Position numbers and translations under genes: made by a program
Notes under the pieces: model-generated
Database searches by the model: none
What the model saw: only the letters and a program-made list of their open reading frames with translations
Told to the model about the DNA's origin: nothing
Shown: one piece after another, positions 1 through 12,409 of the stretch
Numbering within the stretch: the first letter of the stretch is position 1
How the letters are laid out: each line of letters opens with the position of its first letter
Assembly: GCF_963576675.1 (NCBI RefSeq)
Contig: NC_088913.1
Span: 21,960,001-22,024,000, forward strand
Length of the DNA: 64,000 bases
Direction of reading: 5' to 3'
Origin: Euphorbia lathyris
Lineage: Eukaryota > Streptophyta > Magnoliopsida > Malpighiales > Euphorbiaceae

Positions 1-994
1 GAAGTGTTGAGTAAGACTATGCAGGGTTAGGCAATATTATGAGATATCTCGATTTTATTATACTGTGGGGATTGATACATACGGGGATTATCTCTCGGAT
101 GGATACCGTTGTTGAAGTATTTATTGAGATACAGTTTATGAAGTATGAAGCATGTATTGAGATACAGTTTATAAAGTATTTATCGAAATACAGTTTATGA
201 AGTATTTATCGAAATACGATTTATGAAGTATTTATCGAAATACGGTTTATGAAGTATTTATCGAAATACGGTTTATGAAGTATTTATTGATTATGGTTGA
301 TTTGAGTAAATGGTTAATTGCAAACCTATTTATTTTGTATAGTTGACATTTTAAACAAATAAAATATATATAACTATTTTGGATATGAGTTTTATATTAA
401 GTGTTTTAATACAGTGATTTACGTTTTGACTATGTGTGGTATTTTGAGAAATGATAGTAAGCTTGATATTTTAAATTGCATATGTGGTTAAAGGTACTAT
501 TTTGATTATTTTATTATGGTTTAATCCATAAAAAGATCATTTTTAAGAATATGAATTTTATGTGATGCATTTTGAGAATTTAAAATATATATATAGTTAT
601 TTTGAGTATAAGTACTTTATGTAGTTGATAATTGCTTACTGAGATTTCTGTCTCACGTTTTCAAATGTTTTAATGTTTTTAGGTAAGAAAGCATAGGATA
701 TAGAGAAGATTACCCCCCCCCCCCGATTAGGCGAGGATTGGAAGTTGATGCTTATTCTTAGAATTATCGTTAGAACTTTAGTAATTCAATTGTAATATAA
801 TGAAGTTGGTAAATACGTTGAGGTTCTTGAATGTTGTAGAAATATGGATTTATTTTATAATATGTCTAAGAGGAAGTTTTGAAAAGTGTGATATTTATGA
901 CATTTGGATAATTTGGAGACTACTAAGTGTTGATCGTGATCTTTATATTTCATGTCCGATGCCGATTGAGGTCGTTTTCGGGTCGGGTGTGACA
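1..994 (+). mobile_element. LTR 1 of Tekay-like non-autonomous gypsy element (left part outside window)
   Basis: This is the right-hand part of a long terminal repeat. It ends in TGTGACA at 988-994, followed at once by a primer-binding-like site. It matches 5826-6828 with very few differences. It holds a 26-bp minisatellite (115-290) and a C12 run (713-724). The 72-codon frame at 800-1018 recurs identically in LTR 2 only because the LTR is repeated; it has no family features and is not called a gene. The start of the LTR lies outside the window. Confidence 0.85.
115..290 (+). repeat. 26-bp minisatellite in LTR 1
   Basis: About seven head-to-tail units of the type TATCGAAATACGGTTTATGA plus AGTATT. 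Early units are diverged (TATTGAGATACAG) and later ones nearly identical. Confidence 0.85.
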
Positions 995-1593
995 GTTTGG
1001 TATCCGAGACTAGGTTAAATTCTTTGGACCTAAGGTTGATAGTAATTGAGGAATATGGATATTTGGTGATTGCTAAGGAATAATTGATTGTAATTGAGTA
1101 ATATGGATATTTGGTGATAGCTAAGAAATAATTTGGAAATTTTTGAGGATTGAGTAACTAGTTAATGAGGCGTAAAAATGATATTTGATGGTTAGTAATA
1201 TATTAGAGGTATGAAAATTAGTAAATTATTTGATATTTGGTGACATGGGTTACATACATAATATTAAGTATGACTTGGAATTGATATTTAAGAGTTTAAT
1301 AGTTAGTTTACAACTATATATATTAGATGCGAAATAAGGCTAGAGGAGTATGTTCTTAAGAGTATGAGTATTCGAGGATATTATAAATTGATGAATTGGA
1401 GATATTAAATATAAGCTTGAGAAATATAAAATATGAAGATCTCAATTAATGGTTTGGAGGTTGATTAATAATTGGGAGATTATAACATGAATTTAGTGTA
1501 TTATAGAATCTTAAGTTGAATAAATGGGATTTTAAATTTAAGTTACTGTTTTATTGGTGAACTTCATTGGGTTGGAGTTTAGAATTGATAAGA

Positions 1594-1648
<55 letters not shown>

Positions 1649-2856
1649 TTTAGAGAAATATTAATGTTGGTGATCAATGGTAAATAAAGTGGGAGAAAAT
1701 CTTAGAATTCATTATTCGATGATTAATACATGAAATTAAATATGGTTTGAGGAAATAATTAGGATATGAATGTTGAGGATAAAATTCTTTGATCTTAATC
1801 ACAGTTGATGATACATATATTGACATTTAAATTTATATAGTATTTTTATTATAGTCAAGTTATTTTTGTTGAAGTTTGAAGGATTATAGTAGGTTTATAT
1901 AAGGATCAAATTCAGAGTTATAAGTCAAATAAGGAAATTGGATGACATTATAAATTTTTATTGACTTCTATATGTGTACAAATGTCATTTGGAGTTTGGA
2001 GAAAGAAAAAAAAAACATTGATTATCGTAATTTGGGTACTTTATGTTCCTTGAGTATATGGTTTAGAGATTATTTGGTTGGATTAATGGTATACAAGGTG
2101 GTGAATAAAAAAAAAGCATAGTAGTTCAATTAAATTTGAGGAAATAAATGGAAAATTTCAAGAGTGACATTGATATTAAGATTTTATAGAAACGAGTCTT
2201 GTTGATAGTAAATTGTATTATAATAATAAGGTTTATATTTGATTGATGATGATGATTGAAGATTATAATATAAATCATGATTAGAGTGAAAGATTATAGA
2301 TATAAGTATCATTATTATGATGAAATAAGATTATAGATTGATGCAAATCATTAATTCCGATTATTTGGAGTTTAAGACAAATATAATATGATACAGATTA
2401 GTGGTTCAAAAGTTTTTTTTTTTGAAGTCTATAGAACTTGGAGATAAGTGAAATATATTTGATTTATATGCAATAGATGAAATCAATTGTGATTTAAATC
2501 TATTAAAGTGAGATTGGGCTTAATGCTAGCAAAATACGAATATAAAGTGTATCATGTTATATAAAATTGAATATATCATATTTGAAGTTGTATTGTGGAT
2601 TTATTGGTGATAGAATTGACTAGGTTGAAGCTTGAAGTTACTAAGAGTTCTATTTAAATGATTGTTATAGAGACGTCGATATTGATAAATGACGAAGTTA
2701 ATGGGTGAAATGTTAGGATTTATGGTCTCATGATGATTATGACTAATCATAGTGAATTTGAAATAAATATGTGATCTTGGAAATTATTTGAGGAATATAA
2801 TTAAGATATTAGAGAATATGAATTTCGAGGACGAAATTCCTTAAGGTGGGGAGAAT
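995..2856 (+). mobile_element. Non-coding internal region 1 of the Tekay-like element (PBS to PPT)
   Basis: The 1862-bp interval between two LTRs starts with TGGTATCCGAGAC (998-1010), a degenerate form of the initiator-Met tRNA primer site. It ends with a purine tract (about 2843-2853, AAGGTGGGGAG) right before the next LTR. The text just before that tract (GAATTTCGAGGACGAAATTC, about 2819-2838) is the usual 3' end of Del/Tekay chromovirus polyproteins. No gag or pol frame longer than about 60 codons is present, so the copy is a non-autonomous, LARD-like derivative. It contains a (TA)n run at 1597-1644. Confidence 0.8.
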
Positions 2857-4280
2857 TGTCACATCTGTGTCCATAATTTTAGTTATTATACCCTAATATT
2901 ATGTTACATTATATTTATTTATTTATTGGAGAGTTAGTTGGGTATTATGGATATAGTTTTGAGACTAATTTCATACTATAAGTGTAAAATTAAAAGTTTA
3001 GGGTAAGTTTTAAAAGAAGTTAAGTTTAGAGGGACCAAATGGGATGTTTCCCTTATTGGGAACATAAATCACAACTATCCATACATGCATTTCGTATATC
3101 TAAGTCAAAAAAATCAGCAATATGTTTTGAATTTCATTATTCATTTGATCATCTCCATCTTTGTTCTTCAAACACCCAAAATCACCAAGTTTTGATCATA
3201 CAATGATAACTAGAGATTGAACCATCGGATCGAGCTGATTGTTTTACAGTAGCTTCTAGACATCCTAATACACATTATGGTCGGTGTGATTTTGATTTGG
3301 AGAATTCTATCATGGGTTCGACCTACACTGATTAGAGGGGTAAATTTGAGGTTTAATGTACTAATTTTCTCAATTATTGCTAATGTAAGTAACTATCAAC
3401 TACCTTTTTTAGTTTTTATGTATATATAGGTATATATAACTCTATATTTTCCAGAAAATTGAATTTTTATGGGGATTTTTACCATGCATTTGATTAAATG
3501 GGGTTTTACGATTTAGTTTTTAAAGTGAGTTTAAACTATGTTCAAGAATATATACATATATGTCTTTGCATGCAAATTTCAACTTATAATATGCATATAT
3601 GTATGCATGATTTGGATTTTGTTTGATGAACTTCAATATATTTGATTACTATTTGTGTAAGATTTGACATTTTGAAGAGTTGAATTTAAAGAAAGGAAGT
3701 GTATTGAGAAACTTTATTGATAATTGATTTATGAACAAATGCATAAGTATATATTAAATGCTTTTCTATAAATTTACTTCTCAAAGTAAATTTTAGTTTT
3801 AATTAAAGACTGTTAAAATAGTGATTTTGATGGAGTTATGATTTATTGAAATAAAATCTATATATGATGATTTTTGTGTTTATTTTTAAAAAATTGAAGT
3901 TATTATTGATAAATATATCAATAAATTATTTATTGGTGATTTTTGTTCAATAATGAAGTATGATTTAATATTTTAGAAATTGATTGAGTAAATGTATTAA
4001 GAAAACTTTATGATGTTGATTTATGAGTTTTAAAATTATATTATGAAATTATAAGATTTTTAGTATCCATCAAGAGTAATCCGGATAGGTGGTTTTTATT
4101 AAAGTCCGTATTTAGTGAGAAATATGGCATGTGTACACAGTTGAAAGACCTAATAGGGTATGACAAAGAAGTGTTGAGTAAGACCATGCAGGGTTAAGCA
4201 ATATTATGAGATATCTCGATTTTATTATATTGTGGGGATTGATACATACGGGGATTATCTCTCGGATGGATACATTTGTT

Positions 4281-4456
4281 GAAGTATTTATTGAGATACA
4301 GTTTATGAAGAATGAAGCATGTATTGAGATACAGTTTATAAAGTATTTATCGAAATACAGTTTATTAAATATTTATCGAAATACAGTTTATGAAGTATTT
4401 ATCGAAATACGATTTATGAAGTATTTATCGAAATACGGTTTATGAAGTATTTATTG
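4281..4456 (+). repeat. 26-bp minisatellite, LTR 2 copy 1
   Basis: Same 26-bp unit as at 115-290. It explains the repetitive 79-codon frame at 4206-4445, which is not a gene. Confidence 0.85.
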
Positions 4457-5662
4457 ATTATGGTTGATTTGATTAAATGGTTAATTGCAAACCTATTTAG
4501 TTTGTATAGTTGAGATTTCAAACAAATAAAATATATATAACTATTTTGGATATGAGTTTTATATTAAGTGTTTTAATACAGTGATTTACGTTTTGACAAT
4601 GTGTGGTATTTTGAGAAATGATAGTAAGTTTTAAAAGAAGTTAAGTTTAGAGGGACCAAATAGGATGTTTTCCCTTATTGGGAACATAAATCACAACTAT
4701 CCATACATGCATTTCGTATATCTAAGTCAAAAAAATCAGAAATATGTTTTGAATTTCATTATTCATTTGATCATCTCCATCTTTGTTGTTCGAACACCCA
4801 AAATCACCAAGTTTTGATCATACATTGATAACTAAAGATTGAACCATCGGATCGAGCTGATTTCTTTACAGTAGCTTCTAGACATCCTAATACACATTAT
4901 GGTCGGTGTGATTTTGATTTGGAGAATTCTATCATGGGTTCGACCTACACTGATTAGAGGGGTAAATTTGAGGTTTAATGTACTAATTTTCTCAATTATT
5001 GCTAATGTAAGTAACTATCAACTACCTTTTTTAGTTTTTATGTATATATAGGTATATATAACTCTATATTTTCCAGAAAATTGAATTTTTATGGGATTTT
5101 TACCATGCATTTGATTAAATGGGGTTTTATGATTTAGTTTTTAAAGTGAGTTTAAACTATGTTCAAGAATATATACATATATGTCTTTGCATGCAAATTT
5201 CAACTTATAATATGCATATATCTATACAAGATTTGGATTTTGTTTGATGAACTTCAATATATTTGATTACTATTTGTGTAAGATTTGACATTTTGAAGAG
5301 TTAAATTTAAAGAAAGGAAGTGTATTGAGAAACTTTATTGATAATTGATTTATGAACAAATACATAAGTATATATTAAGTGATTTTCTATAAATTTACTT
5401 CTCAAAGTAAATTTTAGTTTTAATTAAAGATTGTTAAAATAGTGATTTGATGGAGTTATGATTTATTGAAATAAAGTCTATATATGATGATTTTTGTGTT
5501 TATTTTTAAAAAATTGAAGTTATTATTGATAAATATATCAATACATTATTTATTGGTGGTTTTTGTTCAATAATGAAGTATGATTGAATATTTTAGAAAT
5601 TGATTGAGTAAAGGTATTGAGAAAACTTTATGATGTTGATTATGAGTTTTATATATATATAT

Positions 5663-5703
<41 letters not shown>

Positions 5704-5937
5704 ATTTAAAATTATATTATGAAATTATAAGATTTTTAGTATCCATCAAGAGTAATCCGGATAAGTGGTTTTTATTAAAGTCCATATGTGTACACAGTTG
5801 AAAGACCTAATAGGGTATGGCAAAGAAGTGTTGAGTAAGACTATACAGGGTTAGGCAATATTATGAGATATCTCGATTTTATTATACTGTGGGGATTGAT
5901 ACATACGGGGATTATCTCTCGGATGGATACCGTTGTT

Positions 5938-6113
5938 GAAGTATTTATTGAGATACAGTTTATGAAGTATGAAGCATGTATTGAGATACAGTTTATAAAG
6001 TATTTATCGAAATACAGTTTATGAAGTATTTATCGAAATACGATTTATGAAGTATTTATCGAAATACGGTTTATGAAGTATTTATCGAAATACGGTTTAT
6101 GAAGTATTTATTG
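5938..6113 (+). repeat. 26-bp minisatellite, LTR 2 copy 2
   Basis: Same 26-bp unit, nearly identical to the array at 115-290. Confidence 0.85.
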
Positions 6114-6536
6114 ATTATGGTTGATTTGAGTAAATGGTTAATTGCAAACCTATTTATTTTGTATAGTTGACATTTTAAACAAATAAAATATATATAACTA
6201 TTTTGGATATGAGTTTTATATTAAGTGTTTTAATACAGTGATTTACGTTTTGACTATGTGTGGTATTTTGAGAAATGATAGTAAGCTTGATATTTTAAAT
6301 TGCATATGTGGTTAAAGGTACTATTTTGATTATTTTATTATGGTTTAATCCATAAAAAGATCATTTTTAAGAATATGAATTTTATGTGATGCATTTTGAG
6401 AATTTAAAATATATATATAGTTATTTTGAGTATAAGTACTTTATGTAGTTGATAATTGCTTACTGAGATTTCTGTCTCACGTTTTCAAATGTTTTAATGT
6501 TTTTATGTAAGAAAGCATAGGATATAGAGAAGATTA

Positions 6537-6558
6537 CCCCCCCCCCCCCCCCCCCCCC
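6537..6558 (+). repeat. C22 homopolymer
   Basis: Twenty-two consecutive C in LTR 2. The equivalent position in LTR 1 (713-724) has 12 C and LTR 3 has CCCCTCG. Confidence 0.9.
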
Positions 6559-6828
6559 GATTAGGCGAGGATTGGAAGTTGATGCTTATTCTTAGAATTA
6601 TCGTTAGAACTTTAGTAATTCAATTGTAATATAATGAAGTTGGTAAATACGTTGAGGTTCTTGAATGTTGTAGAAATATGGATTTATTTTATAATATGTC
6701 TAAGAGGAAGTTTTGAAAAGTGTGATATTTATGACATTTGGATAATTTGGAGACTACTAAGTGTTGATCGTGATCTTTATATTTCATGTCCGATGCCGAT
6801 TGAGGTCGTTTTCGGGTCGGGTGTGACA

Positions 6829-7427
6829 GTTTGGTATCCGAGACTAGGTTAAATTCTTTGGACCTAAGGTTGATAGTAATTGAGGAATATGGATATTTGG
6901 TGATTGCTAAGGAATAATTGATTGTAATTGAGTAATATGGATATTTGGTGATAGCTAAGAAATAATTTGGAAATTTTTGAGGATTGAGTAACTAGTTAAT
7001 GAGGTGTAAAAATGATATTTGATGGTTAGTAATATATTAGAGGTATGAAAATTAGTAAATTATTTGATATTTGGTGACATGGGTTACATACATAATATTA
7101 AGTATGACTTGGAATTGATATTTGAGAGTTTAATAGTTAGTTTACAACTATATATATTAGATGCGAAATAAGGCTAGAGGAGTATGTTCTTAAGAGTATG
7201 AGTATTCGAGGATATTATAAATTGATGAATTGGAGATATTAAATATAAGCTTGAGAAATATAAAATATGAAGATCTCAATTAATGGTTTGGAGGTTGATT
7301 AATAATTGGGAGATTATAACATGAATTTAGTGTATTATAGAATCTTAAGTTGAATAAATGAGATTTTAAATTTAAGTTACTGTTTTATTGGTGAACTTCA
7401 TTGGGTTGGGGTTTAGAATTGATAAGA

Positions 7428-7477
<50 letters not shown>

Positions 7478-8685
7478 GTTTAGAGAAATATTAATGTTGG
7501 TGATCAATGGTAAATAAAGTGGGAGAAAATCTTAGAATTCATTATTTGATGATTAATACATGAAATTAAATATGGTTTGAGGAAATAATTAGGATATGAA
7601 TGTTGAGGATAAAATTCTTTGATCTTAATCACAGTTGATGATACATATATTGACATTTAAATTTATATAGTATTTTTATTATAACAAGTTATTTTTGTTG
7701 AAGTTTGAAGGATTATAGTAAGTTTATATAAGGATCAAATTCAGAGTTATAAGTCAAATAAGGAAATTGGATGACATTATAAATTTTTATTGACTTCTAT
7801 ATGTGTACAAATGTCATTTGGAGTTTGGAGAAGGAAAAAAAAAACATTGATTATCGTAATTTGGGTACTTTATGTTCCTTGAGTATATGGTTTAGAGATT
7901 ATTTGGTTGGATTAATGGTATACAAGGTGGTGAATAAAAAAAAAGCATAGTAGTTCAATTAAATTTGAGGAAATAAATGGAAAATTTCAAGAGTGACATT
8001 GATATTAAGATTTTATAGAAACGAGTCTTGTTGATAGTAAATTGTATTATAATAATAAGGTTTATATTTGATTGATGATGATGATTGAAGATTATAATAT
8101 AAATCATGATTAGAGTGAAAGATTATAGATATAAGTATCATTATTATGATGAAATAAGATTATAGATTGATGCAAATCATTAATTCCGATTATTTGGAGT
8201 TTAAGACAAATATAATATGATACAGATTAGTGGTTCAAAAGTTTTTTTTTTTGAAGTCTATAGAACTTGGAGATAAGTGAAATATATTTGATTTATATGC
8301 AATAGATGAAATCAATTGTGATTTAAATCTATTAAAGTGAGATTGGGCTTAATGCTAGCAAAATACGAATATAAAGTGTATCATGTTATATAAAATTGAA
8401 TATATCATATTTGAAGTTGTATTGTGGATTTATTGGTGATAGAATTGACTAGGTTGAAGCTTGAAGTTACTAAGAGTTCTATTTAAATGATTGTTATAGA
8501 GACGTCGATATTGATAAATGACGAAGTTAATGGGTGAAATGTTAGGATTTATGGTCTCATGATGATTATGACTAATCATAGTGAATTTGAAATAAATATG
8601 TGATCTTGGAGATTATTTGAGGAATATAATTAAGATATTAGAGAATATGAATTTCGAGGACGAAATTCCTTAAGGTGGGGAGAAT
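6829..8685 (+). mobile_element. Non-coding internal region 2 of the Tekay-like element
   Basis: This 1857-bp region is collinear with 995-2856 at an offset of about 5830 bp and differs only at scattered single bases and in (TA)n length (7431-7475). It has the same primer-binding-like start and the same purine tract before the next LTR. It carries no coding frame. With LTR 2 shared between the two internal regions, the array looks like the product of unequal LTR recombination. Confidence 0.8.
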
Positions 8686-10863
8686 TGTCACATCTGTGTC
8701 CATAATTTTAGTTATTATACCCTAATATTATGTTACATTATATTTATTTATTGGAGAGTTAGTTGGGTATTATGGATATAGTTTTGAGACTAATTTCATA
8801 CTATAAGTGTAAAATTAAAAGTTTAGGGTAAGTTTTAAAAGAAGTTAAGTTTAGAGGGACCAAATGGGATGTTTCCCTTATTGGGAACATAAATCACAAC
8901 TATCCATACATGCATTTCGTATATCTAAGTCAAAAAAATCAGCAATATGTTTTGAATTTCATTATTCATTTGATCATCTCCATCTTTGTTCTTCAAACAC
9001 CCAAAATCACCAAGTTTTGATCATACAATGATAACTAGAGATTGAACCATCGAATCGAGCTGATTGTTTTACAGTAGCTTCTAGACATCCTAATACACAT
9101 TATGGTCGGTGTGATTTTGATTTGGAGAATTCTATCATGGGTTCGACCTATACTGATTAGAGGGGTAAATTTGAGGTTTAATGTACTAATTTTCTCAATT
9201 ATTGCTAATGTAAGTAACTATCAACTACCTTTTTTAGTTTTTATGTATATATAGGTATATATAACTCTATATTTTCCAGAAAATTGAATTTTTATGGGGA
9301 TTTTTACCATGCATTTGATTAAATGGGGTTTTACGATTTAGTTTTTAAAGTGAGTTTAAACTATGTTCAAGAATATATACATATATGTCTTTGCATGCAA
9401 ATTTCAACTTATAATATGCATATATGTATGCATGATTTGGATTTTGTTTGATGAACTTCAATATATTTGATTACTATTTGTGTAAGATTTGACATTTTGA
9501 AGAGTTGAATTTAAAGAAAGGAAGTGTATTGAGAAACTTTATTGATAATTGATTTATGAACAAATGCATAAGTATATATTAAATGCTTTTCTATAAATTT
9601 ACTTCTCAAAGTAAATTTTAGTTTTAATTAAAGACTGTTAAAATAGTGATTTTGATGGAGTTATGATTTATTGAAATAAAATCTATATATGATGATTTTT
9701 GTGTTTATTTTTAAAAAATTGAAGTTATTATTGATAAATATATCAATAAATTATTTATTGGTGATTTTTGTTCAATAATGAAGTATGATTTAATATCTTA
9801 GAAATTGATTGAGTAAATGTATTAAGAAAACTTTATGATGTTGATTTATGAGTTTTAAAATTATATTATGAAATTATAAGATTTTTAGTATCCATCAAGA
9901 GTAATCCGGATAGGTGGTTTTTATTAAAGTCCGTATTTAGTGAGAAATATGGCATGTGTACACAGTTGAAAGACCTAATAGGGTATGACAAAGAAGTGTT
10001 GAGTAAGACCATGCAGGGTTAAGCAATATTATGAGATATCTCGATTTTATTATATTGTGGGGATTGATACATACGGGGATTATCTCTCGGATGGATACAT
10101 TTGTTGAAGTATTTATTGAGATACAGTTTATGAAGAATGAAGCATGTATTGAGATACAGTTTATAAAGTATTTATCGAAATACAGTTTATTAAATATTTA
10201 TCGAAATACAGTTTATGAAGTATTTATCGAAATACGATTTATGAAGTATTTATCGAAATACGGTTTATGAAGTATTTATTGATTATGGTTGATTTGATTA
10301 AATGGTTAATTGCAAACCTATTTAGTTTGTATAGTTGAGATTTCAAACAAATAAAAATATATATAACTATTTTGGATATGAGTTTTATATTAAGTGTTTT
10401 AATACAGTGATTTACGTTTTGACAATGTGTGGTATTTTGAGAAATGATAGTAAGTTTGATATTTTAAATTGCATATTTGGTTAAAGGTATTATTTGAGTA
10501 TTTTATTATGGTTTAATCCATAAAAAGATCATTTTTAAGAATATGAATTTTATGCGATGCATTTTGAGAATTTAAAATATATATATAGTTATTTTGAGTA
10601 TAAGTACTTTATGTAGTTGATAATTGCTTACTGAGATTTCTGTCTCACGTTTTCAAATGTTTTAATGTTTTTAGGTAAGAAAGTACAGGATATAGAGAAG
10701 ATTACCCCTCGATTAGGCGAGGATTGGAAGTTGATGCTTATTCTTAGAATTATCGTTAGAACTTTAGTAATTCAATTGTAATATAATGAAGTTGGTAAAT
10801 AAGTTGAGGTTCTTGAATGTAGTAGAAATATGGATTTATTTTATAATATGTCTAAGAGGAAGT
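8686..10863 (+). mobile_element. LTR 3, right end lost at junction with Athila-like element
   Basis: It starts with TGTCACA at 8686 and follows LTR 2 copy 1 until about 10452, then passes straight into the LTR tail without the 1.65-kb internal duplication. It stops at 10860-10863 (AAGT), about 120 bp before the expected TGTGACA end. There the sequence switches to the Athila-like LTR. AAGT is shared by both parents. The C-run position here is only CCCC. Confidence 0.8.
10105..10281 (+). repeat. 26-bp minisatellite, LTR 3
   Basis: Same 26-bp unit, matching the array at 4281-4456. Confidence 0.85.
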
Positions 10864-12409
10864 ATCGAGCTACTTGGTTTCAGGCGTTATCTAGGCTTAT
10901 GGGGGTTTTGAGTTGGTTTTTCTAAGTTAATCTACTCCTAGGTTGATTTATACTATTCCTAGATAAGTTATCTGATTCTAACTAAGTTATTCTACGCCTA
11001 ATTAAGTTACTCTACCCCTAATTAAGCTAAACTACTCCTAAGTGATCTTTTACTAATGCAATTAACCGAAGGAACATGAAGGGATACGATGATAATGAGA
11101 ATAGATTGTTAAGCAATTGATTTAGAACCTAAGTCACTTGTGTCCGAGGCGATTAACCCGACCTATCCTCCTAATGTCCCTAGTTCGTGATTCCCTTGTA
11201 AGGCCGAAACTAGCTCTAAGGCTCAGTAATTTGGGCTTAATCTTCTATAGGGTCGTCAATCCTATAGGCACTGACTAGGTCAGATTCAGCTCGCAATATG
11301 TGCCAACTTGATTTTGGGATTATCGAATGAGTTAAACCAATCAGACAAAGCGTAAGACAAAGATTAAAACATTAAAACAATTGAATAAACAAGAACTATA
11401 ATATATATCAAAGATGGAAATTATTGTCACGAAGTTACAATAAGCCTAGAATTCATAACATGTATCAGAGGCTAGACAGAATGTAAAAGAAGAAAATTCC
11501 CTTTCAGGGAACCTGTCTACCAATGCAGGCGTCTTTCTAGGACTTAAGGATGGAGCTTGAGCAATCCTCGGTAAACGGAGCTTCGGAGGTATCTTCAATG
11601 GAGGTTTGAAGGATATGGAGGAGGTGGAGAGGATTTCTCAAGGTGAAAAGCTAAAAAAATTACAAAGATAAAAGATGTCTAAATTACATTGGAAAAACTC
11701 TATTTATAGGCGTATCTCGGCCCTCTTTTTGACCTATTTTCGTGTCCTTATTGGTGTAGGAAGACGTGGGGTCCATCGTGGCTTCGTGGGGGCGGAATTG
11801 GTCTTTTTGACCAATTCCCGCAGGCCTGCTCACCGAGCAGGGCGAGCTGCTCGGCGAGCAGGGCTACTCGCGCCAAGCAGCCCCCTGCTCGCCGAGCAGG
11901 CGCCTGGCGGCCTGCTCGGCGAGCAGGCATGGCCTGCTTGGCGAGTAGGCCTCCAGGGGCCTGCTCGGCGAGCAGAAATGGCCCACTGATGCCCGCTCGT
12001 CGAGCGTTTTCGCCTGGCATGTTCTCGATGCTTGTCGAATGTCGTCGATGTCCTTTTTCGCCCGAACTTACACCTGCGCACGTACAGAAACTCCAGATAA
12101 CATTAGTCCAAAAGCTAAATTGATCCGTCAATCGCTTATTTTGAGCAAACGCTTCGTTTGGTGCGACTTTTGATGGACCAATTAGCTTCAAAAGATAACG
12201 GAATTACACTATGCATGCTATTTTGGCCATAATTGCCTAAATTGGTCATAAAACGAGCCTAAACAACGAAAAAATAAATAAAACGTTTCCAATTCCTAAT
12301 TAACTCACACAAAAGCATTTAAATGCGAGAAATGCTCGCTTATGAACTAAATAATGCTAAAACCCGTCCTAAAACCGTACCCGAAGATAGGGGTTTTTGA
12401 CCCCTATCA
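10861..12409 (-). mobile_element. 3' LTR of Athila-like element, outer end truncated
   Basis: The element is on the minus strand. The LTR begins, reading minus, at 12409 with TGATAGGGGTCAAAAACCCC, an inverted-repeat start common in Athila LTRs. It should end with GCGCATCA as the 5' copy does at 18641. From 10861 it aligns base for base with 18761 onward, so about 120 bp of the terminus are missing at the junction with LTR 3. The full LTR would be about 1.67 kb. The outer half (minus-strand U3) carries GC-rich palindromic repeats. Confidence 0.85.
11826..12006. repeat. Array of GC-rich 15-bp palindromes in Athila LTR
   Basis: Seven versions of CTGCTCGGCGAGCAG (11826, 11847, 11864, 11885, 11912, 11934, 11961) and a decayed eighth (11994-12006). 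Each unit is its own reverse complement or nearly so. The GC-rich block stands out in AT-rich surroundings. The overlapping frames on both strands (11675-12191) are by-products of these repeats. Confidence 0.85.

Larger units (their letters stand above)
2857..6828 (+). mobile_element. LTR 2, enlarged by an internal tandem duplication
   Basis: The LTR runs from TGTCACA (2857-2863) to TGTGACA (6822-6828), perfect inverted termini, 3972 bp. The block from about 3003 to 4626 is repeated from about 4627 to 6285; the join at 4625-4635 is in GTAAGTTTTA, which also occurs at 3006-3015. LTR 3 lacks this duplication and indicates an ancestral LTR of about 2.3 kb. An interrupted (TA)n lies at 5651-5700 and a C22 run at 6537-6558. 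No coding content is seen. Confidence 0.85.

Noticed and set aside
115..290. Regular short repeats as a CRISPR array
   Set aside because: Units are contiguous without unique spacers, lie in a plant LTR, and there are no cas genes.
800..1018. 72-codon frame repeated identically at 6634-6852
   Set aside because: Its identity comes from the LTR duplication; it crosses the LTR end and PBS and has no protein features.
4206..4445. 79-codon frame repeated at 10031-10270
   Set aside because: Translation of the 26-bp minisatellite in an LTR.
11675..12191. Overlapping Ala/Arg-rich frames on both strands
   Set aside because: They are by-products of GC-rich palindromic DNA repeats; frames in opposite orientation look equally good.
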